Source: an uncultured Clostridia bacterium (lineage in GTDB: Bacteria > Bacillota > Clostridia > Christensenellales > DTU072). Taken from it: 64,000 nucleotides of DNA. This document shows, one piece after another, positions 56,367-64,000 of the stretch. Location of the stretch: positions 1 through 64,000 of the forward strand of contig CALVYG010000048.1 of the NCBI GenBank assembly GCA_944372095.1. The letters run 5' to 3'. A program made the position numbers and the translations under genes. The notes under the pieces were generated by a model that did not search any database, was not told where the DNA came from, and was given only the letters and a program-made list of their open reading frames with translations. How positions within the stretch are numbered: position 1 is the first letter of the stretch; every line of letters starts with the position of its first letter.

Positions 56367-59300
56367 TCAGCACCCGGTTTCCACCAATATTTTTTTTCTT
56401 ACGTTTTCTCCGAGCTTTATCTTATCGCAAACTATGCCGTCAATAATTATTTTTTTCAATAATCCGGTTTGAAATTCTATAACATAGCTACTGTTTTTAT
56501 ATCTGTAAACAATTACTGAACCACGCAATTTTTTAGGCAAAGAAGGCTCAATATAAAGCTCATCGCCTTTCCTTTTAAGTCCGTAAAAATATTCTGTTAC
56601 AAGTTTATATGCCCATCCCGCACTTCCGGTATACCAACTCCATCCGCCGTGCCCCGGATTATCTTTGTTGGAATAGATATCACCGCATAATACATAAGGT
56701 TCACACATATATTTATCGTTTTGTTCCTTAGTCCTGCATTTTTCAACAGGGTTAATCATCTGAAACAGTTCAAATGCGTCATCTTGTCTTCCCACCATAA
56801 CAAGAGCTATCAGATACCACATTGCGGCGTGAGTATATTGTCCGCCGTTTTCTCTGATTCCTTTCGGATAATCGGAAATATATCCGAGGTAATCGTTTTC
56901 TGTTAATGAAGGACTCAGAAGTTTAATAAGTCCGTGCTCTCTGTCGATAAGTTTTTCAGCTGTTTCCAAACAAATTCTGGCTCTTTCACCGTCTGCGATA
57001 TCGGAAATAACCGCAAAAGCCTGAACTAGTAAATCAAGTTTTAACGTTTCCGACCTTTCGCTGCCTAACCAACGTCCGTCGTCGCTGAAAAGTCTTTTAT
57101 ATCTGTCTGTCTCATATGCGTAAATATTTATTGCATTTTTCAAATCAACTGCTATTGAATTCATTTCATTTTTCAAATCGTCCGGGCAGTGTTCGGAAAA
57201 CATACGAAGCACCATATAGCAAAACATACTGTTAAAAACGCTTTCTCCTCTTCCTTTGGAACAAATTTCATCCATACCGTCGTTCCAATCGCCCTTTCCC
57301 ATTACGAGTAAACGGTGTTCACCGTATCTTAAAGATGACCTGATTGCTCTTAAACAATGTGTAAATACCGTTTCTTTATATGAAGTATAAGTCGGATTTT
57401 CGAATCTGTCTTTTTCCCATGGCTGCAACTCGGAGGAAGACAGATACGGATATTCTTCTTTAAGAAAATCGGTATCACCGCTATATTCGATATATTTGCA
57501 AACCGCATAAGGTAAAAAAAGTTTATCGTCCGTAATTCTTGTTCTGAGTCCGAAATTCGGTTCGTGCCACCAATGCATAACGTCGCCCGCCTCATATTGA
57601 TGAATACATGCGGCAATTATACGTTCTTTAATGATTTCCGGACGTGTAAAAAACGCCAAAGAGTCCTGCAACTGGTCCCTGAATCCTATCGCTCCTCCTA
57701 CCTGATAAAATCCTGATTTGGCATTTAATCTTGAAGATAAAATCTGATAAGGAAGATAGGAAACAAGATAATCAAAACTTTTTTCCGGACTGTTTATATC
57801 TATATCGTTGATTTTTGAAAAATATTCAAAACTTGCAGATTTCAGAACCGGAATATTGCTTTCTGTTAAAGAATGTATCAACGATAAATCATTTGAAGAA
57901 ACAATCGTGATTTTTTCTTCACTGTTTTCACAGAATAATTCAAAATAAGGTATATTTTCTTTATCTGAAAAAACTGATAGATTTTCAGGCTTTACTCCTA
58001 AAATTTTAACATAAAATCCTTTATTGGTAGCGATATTGTATACTCTTATCAGGTTTCCTGTCTGTGAAAAAGCTGTATACATCGGTTCATATCTCCAGCC
58101 TGCAACAGGATAAAAACAATAAAGGTATTCAAGATAACAAGGAAATTTTTTTACAATTTTTGTTTCGGTATATTTAACCTCACCGTCACAAAGCACTCCG
58201 ACGCAAGTTTCGGCTGAAAAGACGTCGGTATCTACATTATAAATAAATTTTCCTTTATCGATAACAGAATACGCATTTTCTTTTGTTCCGCCCAAAATAT
58301 TTACATATCCCGAAATTGTTTTAACATAAATTTTTTCGCCTCCCGCATTTCCTATACTGTCATTGTCAAATCTTACGCACTTATCCTCTCTCGAATTTCT
58401 GAAATAATAAAAGCCGTCGCCGTCCGCTGTTATAATCACTCCGCCATGTTTATGCCCTATTACGTTACAATAAGGCATAAGAGTTTTCTTGCTTACAATA
58501 TATCGCCCGCAAGAATCATATCCTCCGTTTCCGGTAAAGAAAACAATTTCAGGAAGTTTGCTTACGGAACCGGTGGGCTTTAATAAATTTCTGTCGGCAA
58601 TAAAAATTTTTGATAGATTCAACGGTTTATCTGTAAAACTCATATCAGATTGAAGTTCAATCGACGCCCAATATTTTTCATCACATATCCCGTCTATAAA
58701 TTTGTATCTTATTATCCTATTTTCATCAAGAGCATTTTTAATATATCTAGCCGTATTTTCAGGTAATTTTTTATGCGAATATATTGATACAAATACCTCA
58801 ATACCGAAAACTCTTATTTGGGAAATTATTTCGATAAACTTAAAAACATTCTCAGGCATATTTTCGTCAAAAATGTACTGAACAACTTTTTTCATATCTG
58901 AATATTTTTTATAAATATCAATTTTACCGCTTTCCACAATATTACACAATGTTTTCATAGGATTAGGCGCATAAATTATCTGCCCGAGCAATGCCTGAGC
59001 ACGTTCATCGGCGACGAAACTTTTTACCGATTGTCTGGCATACCTGTACATATCTTCAGGCATTGAAGCAAGCGTCTGCAGCAAAATCTTTTCATCTTTA
59101 CCGTATAGCACCGTAACCTGACAATTATTTTTTATCCCCGTAAATTCAGCCTTAAACCCAATACAAGGCGTAAGCACGTCACCGATAGAAGAATAATTCC
59201 TTTCATAATTTTCCGAGAAAAGAAAATCGGCATTGAACAAAAAATTCCCTCTGCCAATAAAATTTAATTTATTACATTCCCATTCAATGTTTTTCACACC

Positions 59301-62300
59301 TTCAACGCGTATAGCCAAATACGAATATAAACCTTTTGTCCCGGGCATACGTTTCGTAACAAGTACGGTATTATGCGACACAATTTTTATGTTACAGAAA
59401 AGATTGCGGAATGAAGGATGCGAATCAAAAGCCTCGGCAGAATCGATACAAGGCTCAAAGTAAAAAGCCACACGCGAAAATTTTTCATCGGCTGAAAAAC
59501 GTCTGACCTCGCCTCCTACGGATGACAATAAAGAAACAGAAGTACCCAGACCATCGGAAGAAGAATAAAAAACTTCTTCCCCGGAATAAGCGAAATTAAA
59601 TTTAGAATCCGAACGTCCGAAAGGAAGAAAAGTAGGCGTTCTCCAAACATTATCTTTTTGGTCGGCAAAAAAGAACATACCGTTATTTTCTTCATACACA
59701 CCTGAGAATCGGTTAATATACACCCCGTCTGTTTTAGAAAGACCTCCGCCTAGAGCATTACAAATAACTGTATACTGAGAGTCGGTAAGACCTGCAACGC
59801 TATAATATTGTTCTAAATTATCAATATTTTTATAATAATTATTTTTATTATCGTTATATTTTCGATGTTTTTCATACTTTTTAGCAGAAATCCTGTATGT
59901 CGGCCGAACATCGTTAAAATAGCTAATCACAGCTTTTATCTTCGGGGATTTCCCTAATGTATCAGATAAAATATCGGCGTTAAGGTAATTCGTAATTGCT
60001 GCCAATATCATTCCCTGATGATGCGTCATAGCAGAACAAACGGTCCTTTCCGTTTCCGTAAAATCTATACTTTCATATAATCCGTATTCAAAACCCAATC
60101 CAAGCGAATACAGTTTTTCGATATTTTTTAATACTTGCCTTGGAGCAAACCTAAGCGCAAGTACAGATGCATACGGAGAAACGACTCTGTCTTTAACATC
60201 ACTCGATAAAGCGAGTTCTTTAATTCCGAAAGGTCCGTATTGATATTTTAATTCCGAATCGAAAGCATAATATCCGCTCTCGCTTATTCCCCATACCCCT
60301 TTCCTTGAATTCTTTATTTGCCTTTTAACATTAAACTTTTCACTTTCAAACAAGACCGACCCGCGTGGCGGCATAAAAAATATATCCGCCATCAACATCT
60401 CAAACATCGTCCCGCTCCAACTCAGTAAAACGTTACCGCCTGCTCCGGTATAATCTTTTTGCAGACATGCATAGTGAACATAATCATTATATAAAGCAAT
60501 ATAAACAAAGCTCAAAATACGCGATTCGGACGCAAGCAAATCATAATGTCCGCAATATTCTTTTCCGTCATATCCGATATAAAATAAATTTTTAGATTTA
60601 TCATATAATTTATCAATCTGCATATCTTTAACAATTTTTTCCGCCTTTAATGCCAACAGGCTTTCCCCTCTCTCTTTCAAATACTCCGACGCAAGCATAA
60701 GCACCGCTATCAGATTTCCGTTATCAACGCTTGAAACAAATTCGTTAAGATTTTTAGCGTTATCAATGTTATACCAATTATAGAGATTTCCGTTCCATTT
60801 GGGAAGTTCATCTATAACGTTAATTTTAGCAGTCAGATTAAAAACACATTCTTCAAACGAAATAAATTTCAATTCATTTGCGCATATTTCTGCCAAAATC
60901 CCGAATGCAATATTTGTCGGCGAGGTTGATTTTTCTATCCCCTTATATGGTTTTATTTGCAAATTATCCCCTATTAATCCTTTCTTATTTCTCATAAAAC
61001 AAAAATATTTATAGGTACATTGCGCTAAATCCTCTATTTTTTTTCTATAAAAATCAGGAATATCTCTTTCATTCAAATATATAACCGACGATAAATATAA
61101 TGAAAAATACATTAAAAATGTTGCTAAAAGATAAATGAAAACAGGCATCATTACAAAACCTAGACCCCACAAAACCGCTGAAATCCCGGTAAGAATTAAT
61201 GTAGGAATACTGAATTCTCTTATATATGCCGTAAATTCTCTTGCCTTTTGCGATGAATAATAGGTTTTCCACTCCAACAAGTTCTTTTTAAAAAGCATTT
61301 TACCCGATGTCGTTAACAAAACAATAAGGTTATCAATAGCATAATATCCCAACATAAAGAAGTCTTCAACCATAAAAATAATATTTTCCGCAGTCTTCTT
61401 TAATATGCTTCCGACATTTTCACTACTCACCATACGTCGTAAAATTTTAATTTGATTCAAAATATATGGAAAGACAAAAATTCCTGCGGCAGTTATTAAA
61501 AACCATTGTCCCAAGCATAGCCCTGCAATAAACATTGTTAATATACAAGCATCTTTTACGACTGAAAAAATATTTTTAGTGATAACGAATCTTCCTAGCG
61601 AAGAAATCTGAGTTCTGCATTTTTTCTTTCCGTCATTTTTCCATAAACCGAAAAGAAAAGGAAACAATTGAATATCACCGCGCTGCCAACGCTTTCTCCG
61701 TTCTCTGTCAGATAGAAAATTTTCCGGTGCATCTTCAAAGCATAAACCGCCGCAACCTGTTTTAAGAATACTACCTTCCAATACATCGTGTGAAAGGATT
61801 TTTCCTGAAGGCAGTATTTCTTCCAACTTATTATAAAATTTTTCCAATCTGAAAATTCCCTTTCCTGAAAAAATATCTTGTCCGAATAATTTATAATATA
61901 ATCCTGAGTAATTAGGATATGTTTCAAATCCACTTTCACTTACGAATTTAGATGAAAACAAATTTTTTATAGAATATAATCTTTTTCTTCTCTTCATTGC
62001 GAGCAAATCGTATTTCTTATTGTAAGGATGCGCCATCATATTTACCATTCTGATAACTTCACCCGGCAAAACAGAGTTATCCGCGTCCAAGGTAAGAATA
62101 TAATTCGGAGTAATAAAATTTTTATTCTTTATATATAAGAATTCAAAATCTTCATGCATTATCAAAAGTTTGGCCAACGCCATAATTGCCCCTCTTTTTC
62201 TCTCTTTTGATATAAATCTGTTGCCTGAGAAACATTTTTTGCGTAAAAAAACGTTTATATTTTCTTTTAAATTTACATTTGAAACATAATCTATTATCTC

Positions 62301-63761
62301 TCTGTCCAGGTCGGTAACAGGTATATTTTCCCCTTTGGTATCAAGAAGCAATCCCACTGAAATATTTTCGTCTTTGTTCCCTTCTATAAGTGTTTCGGCA
62401 TGTATAATGCTTTCTTTAAGCTGTTCGATACTTGTTATAAATTCACTTACGACAATCATAACGGAATGTTCATACGGTACTTTTTTATAATTCATTGCAG
62501 GCGATTCAAATCCGTATTTAAGATGCGATAATAAATAATTAACAATGTTTTCCGCAATAAAAAAAACAGGGACAAATGATAATATTCCGAAAAGCACGCT
62601 CCTCAAAACAATACCCAAAGATATAGATGCGATTACGGATACTCCGAAAATCAATATAGAATATATTATCTCTTTGATTTCTTTTTTTGGTGTAAGTTTT
62701 ACTGTTTCTTCGTTTTTTACGAATTTTTTCAATGCAAAATAATAATCGAAAAGTACAGTTGAAATGTCTTTTCCGTTATATTCAGCCAAATCATTAAGTT
62801 TCTTTGCAACAAAATCTTCGCTTACCTTTGTTCTTTCCGCTATTTTTTCTATTCTGGCAAAGTATTCGCAAAGCGTTTCCGGCTTTATATTTTCCAAATT
62901 TCTTTTTTCAGATAAAATCGTATATGCTCCGAGACATTTTAATCCGACATTAAGAGGCGCAAAGGAATTAAGGTTCATTAGTGCCCCGAACAATGTTTCC
63001 GCCATCATTGTATTACGCATCATTACAAAATTGTAATTCATCAAAACGTTATTTTTTTCTATCCCCAATCTATCCAATTTTTTTATTGATTCACTATTTA
63101 CATTTTTATTTTGTAGCAAATGATACAAATACACGTCTCTCGATATATAACGCTTATTGAATTTACCGTTCTTCGCCAATTTCTTGCATTCGTTATTGTA
63201 ATTAAGCCTTTCGGAAAGAATATAAATTTGTTCAATCAGCGCTATTCCGATTGCGTTATTAAACTCTCTGAGTTCTTTGTAAGTAAAGGAAAATGCTTCT
63301 TTGATTTTTCCGAGAATATATCTGACTCTTGCGGCATCCAAATCACCTAACGAATTATCTACTATTATTCTTGCCAGACAAATTATTCTGGGCTCACCGT
63401 TAATATGAGGCAAATCTCTCATATCTTTTTCCCCGGAAAAAACAAACCTGTAAACAAGATAAAAGTTTTCATAAAACCATTTTTCACTGTCACTTAACGG
63501 CTGTCTGGATTCAACTTTTTTTTCAATGATATAATTAGCTCTTACTATTTCACGGTAAAATCCGTCACAACGTATTCCGTTACCGCCGTTTTCGTATGTT
63601 CGCATCGATTTTGCATTTTCAATGATTATTGCAATCAATTCATCTTTTGGACATTCTCGCATACGTCTTTTTTCTATTACAGTAAGCGGCTTATTCGCAA
63701 AATACGCCGAAAAAGCCAACATTGCACATAAAACCGACAAAATAATTACCATTTGAATCAT
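56367..63761 (-). CDS. Cyclic beta-glucan synthase-type glycosyltransferase/phosphorylase (NdvB-like)
   Basis: A 2464-residue multidomain membrane enzyme. In order: one N-terminal helix; a helical region; two to three membrane helices (about 365-430); a GT84-type domain with LTLDADN near 557 and the RRKRWQRGD motif near 690; four to six helices (about 770-960). A GAM-like domain (about 1000-1290) contains LLSWSGTMFEM and MTHHQGM. Two beta-sandwich regions follow, then a GH94-like (alpha/alpha)6 domain with FRDQLQD near 2025 and GDWNDGMDE near 2155. This is the layout of cyclic beta-1,2-glucan synthases: chain growth, cyclisation by the GAM-like (GH189) domain and trimming by GH94. ATG 63761 has GAGG six bases upstream; the frame open to 63905 overlaps rnpB and is rejected. 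The exact linkage is inferred. Confidence 0.88.
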   Translation of the reverse strand: MIQMVIILSVLCAMLAFSAYFANKPLTVIEKRRMRECPKDELIAIIIENAKSMRTYENGGNGIRCDGFYREIVRANYIIEKKVESRQPLSDSEKWFYENFYLVYRFVFSGEKDMRDLPHINGEPRIICLARIIVDNSLGDLDAARVRYILGKIKEAFSFTYKELREFNNAIGIALIEQIYILSERLNYNNECKKLAKNGKFNKRYISRDVYLYHLLQNKNVNSESIKKLDRLGIEKNNVLMNYNFVMMRNTMMAETLFGALMNLNSFAPLNVGLKCLGAYTILSEKRNLENIKPETLCEYFARIEKIAERTKVSEDFVAKKLNDLAEYNGKDISTVLFDYYFALKKFVKNEETVKLTPKKEIKEIIYSILIFGVSVIASISLGIVLRSVLFGILSFVPVFFIAENIVNYLLSHLKYGFESPAMNYKKVPYEHSVMIVVSEFITSIEQLKESIIHAETLIEGNKDENISVGLLLDTKGENIPVTDLDREIIDYVSNVNLKENINVFLRKKCFSGNRFISKERKRGAIMALAKLLIMHEDFEFLYIKNKNFITPNYILTLDADNSVLPGEVIRMVNMMAHPYNKKYDLLAMKRRKRLYSIKNLFSSKFVSESGFETYPNYSGLYYKLFGQDIFSGKGIFRLEKFYNKLEEILPSGKILSHDVLEGSILKTGCGGLCFEDAPENFLSDRERRKRWQRGDIQLFPFLFGLWKNDGKKKCRTQISSLGRFVITKNIFSVVKDACILTMFIAGLCLGQWFLITAAGIFVFPYILNQIKILRRMVSSENVGSILKKTAENIIFMVEDFFMLGYYAIDNLIVLLTTSGKMLFKKNLLEWKTYYSSQKAREFTAYIREFSIPTLILTGISAVLWGLGFVMMPVFIYLLATFLMYFSLYLSSVIYLNERDIPDFYRKKIEDLAQCTYKYFCFMRNKKGLIGDNLQIKPYKGIEKSTSPTNIAFGILAEICANELKFISFEECVFNLTAKINVIDELPKWNGNLYNWYNIDNAKNLNEFVSSVDNGNLIAVLMLASEYLKERGESLLALKAEKIVKDMQIDKLYDKSKNLFYIGYDGKEYCGHYDLLASESRILSFVYIALYNDYVHYACLQKDYTGAGGNVLLSWSGTMFEMLMADIFFMPPRGSVLFESEKFNVKRQIKNSRKGVWGISESGYYAFDSELKYQYGPFGIKELALSSDVKDRVVSPYASVLALRFAPRQVLKNIEKLYSLGLGFEYGLYESIDFTETERTVCSAMTHHQGMILAAITNYLNADILSDTLGKSPKIKAVISYFNDVRPTYRISAKKYEKHRKYNDNKNNYYKNIDNLEQYYSVAGLTDSQYTVICNALGGGLSKTDGVYINRFSGVYEENNGMFFFADQKDNVWRTPTFLPFGRSDSKFNFAYSGEEVFYSSSDGLGTSVSLLSSVGGEVRRFSADEKFSRVAFYFEPCIDSAEAFDSHPSFRNLFCNIKIVSHNTVLVTKRMPGTKGLYSYLAIRVEGVKNIEWECNKLNFIGRGNFLFNADFLFSENYERNYSSIGDVLTPCIGFKAEFTGIKNNCQVTVLYGKDEKILLQTLASMPEDMYRYARQSVKSFVADERAQALLGQIIYAPNPMKTLCNIVESGKIDIYKKYSDMKKVVQYIFDENMPENVFKFIEIISQIRVFGIEVFVSIYSHKKLPENTARYIKNALDENRIIRYKFIDGICDEKYWASIELQSDMSFTDKPLNLSKIFIADRNLLKPTGSVSKLPEIVFFTGNGGYDSCGRYIVSKKTLMPYCNVIGHKHGGVIITADGDGFYYFRNSREDKCVRFDNDSIGNAGGEKIYVKTISGYVNILGGTKENAYSVIDKGKFIYNVDTDVFSAETCVGVLCDGEVKYTETKIVKKFPCYLEYLYCFYPVAGWRYEPMYTAFSQTGNLIRVYNIATNKGFYVKILGVKPENLSVFSDKENIPYFELFCENSEEKITIVSSNDLSLIHSLTESNIPVLKSASFEYFSKINDIDINSPEKSFDYLVSYLPYQILSSRLNAKSGFYQVGGAIGFRDQLQDSLAFFTRPEIIKERIIAACIHQYEAGDVMHWWHEPNFGLRTRITDDKLFLPYAVCKYIEYSGDTDFLKEEYPYLSSSELQPWEKDRFENPTYTSYKETVFTHCLRAIRSSLRYGEHRLLVMGKGDWNDGMDEICSKGRGESVFNSMFCYMVLRMFSEHCPDDLKNEMNSIAVDLKNAINIYAYETDRYKRLFSDDGRWLGSERSETLKLDLLVQAFAVISDIADGERARICLETAEKLIDREHGLIKLLSPSLTENDYLGYISDYPKGIRENGGQYTHAAMWYLIALVMVGRQDDAFELFQMINPVEKCRTKEQNDKYMCEPYVLCGDIYSNKDNPGHGGWSWYTGSAGWAYKLVTEYFYGLKRKGDELYIEPSLPKKLRGSVIVYRYKNSSYVIEFQTGLLKKIIIDGIVCDKIKLGENVRKKILVETGC

Positions 63762-63850
63762 ATAATACCTCGGAATAATTATTATCAAAATATTTATCCA
63801 TATACAGTAAAGATTATTCTTCTTGATTTTTATAATTTTAAGTGATAAAC

Positions 63851-63856
63851 TATAAT
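63851..63856 (+). promoter_or_regulatory. -10 box of rnpB
   Basis: TATAAT lies six to twelve bases before the expected 5' end of the RNase P RNA. No good -35 element is seen at 16-18 bases; TTGATT at 63823 is 22 bases away. Confidence 0.45.
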
Positions 63857-63858
63857 AA

Positions 63859-64000
63859 GTTAGTCGATTGGTCGCATCGAAAGATGAGGAAAGTCCGAGC
63901 ATCAAAGGGTAGAGTGGCGGGTAACGCCCGCTGAAGGCGACTTTAAGGATAGTGCAACAGAAATAAACCGCGGTTTAACCGTAAGGGTGGAAAGGTGCGG
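63859..64000 (+). ncRNA. rnpB: RNase P RNA, type A, 5' part (cut by window edge)
   Basis: Catalytic RNA that trims tRNA 5' leaders. The conserved GAGGAAAGTCCGAGC is at 63886-63900. It is followed by AGGGTAGAGTGGCGGGTAACGCCCGC-type P5-P9 sequence (described, not quoted in full), AGTGCAACAG with AAATAAACCGC, and GTAAGGGTGGAAAGGTGCGG at the edge. A short AUC-GAAA-GAU stem replaces the long P3 of E. coli. The pattern is type A, not the Bacillus type B. The 5' end is approximate; about 140 bases are visible. Confidence 0.9.

Noticed and set aside
63762-63905. N-terminal extension of the glucan synthase frame
   Set aside because: It overlaps rnpB and its promoter, has no ribosome site, and the start at 63761 has GAGG six bases upstream.

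Overview
The window is A+T-rich and carries an almost unbroken run of core bacterial genes, nearly all on the minus strand. Several features point to the Bacillota, most likely a fermentative Clostridia from an uncultured lineage. These are the hrcA-grpE-dnaK-dnaJ-prmA-rsmE-mtaB order under a CIRCE operator, the ylxM-ffh-rpsP-khpA-rimM-trmD block, the rimP-nusA-ylxR-ylxQ-infB block, consensus sigma-A promoters, strong AGGAGG ribosome sites, an ackA-pta pair and a type A RNase P RNA at the right edge. A yunB homologue and a sigma-H-like promoter before dnaG suggest endospore-forming ancestry. Genus cannot be read from the sequence. I saw no insertion sequence, prophage, CRISPR array or tRNA gene.

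Layout, left to right. 1-1.4 kb: 5' part of dnaG, a small unknown gene, and rpsU on the other strand. 1.4-9.3 kb: heat-shock and translation-modification operon from a CIRCE-controlled promoter. 9.3-13.6 kb: rpmF-plsX-rnc and pta-ackA. 13.7-17.1 kb: tmcAL and a lipoprotein-like GT-C membrane glycosyltransferase. 17.2-22.9 kb: rplS, yraN, rnhB, rbgA, trmD, rimM, khpA, rpsP, ffh, ylxM. 23-26.4 kb (plus strand): a ribbon-helix-helix regulator and clpB. 26.3-29.3 kb: hemW and lepA. 29.4-30.9 kb (plus): a LUD protein, a phosphodiesterase and a 38-residue membrane peptide whose ribosome site is buried in a perfect hairpin. 30.9-34.1 kb: a HAD phosphatase, pnp, rpsO. 34.2-43.4 kb: yunB, a TIM-barrel protein, ribF, truB, nrnA, rbfA, infB, ylxQ, ylxR, nusA, rimP. 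43.6-52.9 kb: a polymerase-less PolC remnant, ispG, rseP, dxr, cdsA, uppS, frr, pyrH, tsf, rpsB. 53-56.2 kb: a DUF1292 protein, ruvX and an ABC exporter. 56.4-63.8 kb: a 2464-residue cyclic-glucan-synthase-type enzyme, then rnpB.

The genes form the information-processing backbone: ribosomal proteins and their maturation factors, rRNA and tRNA modification, initiation and elongation factors, RNA decay, protein folding, isoprenoid and phospholipid precursors, and acetate fermentation. Most neighbours overlap by 1-20 bases, implying translational coupling.

The most unusual points are as follows. The canonical polC position holds only the N-terminal, OB and 3'-5' exonuclease parts. dnaG has no visible ATG, GTG or TTG start. 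clpB is paired with an RHH regulator. One small ORF has its ribosome site locked in a 15-bp stem. A lipobox precedes a GT-C enzyme. A very large cyclic glucan synthase sits beside rnpB. The rimP-nusA leader contains a 28-bp perfect palindrome. No intergenic stretch exceeds 300 bases.
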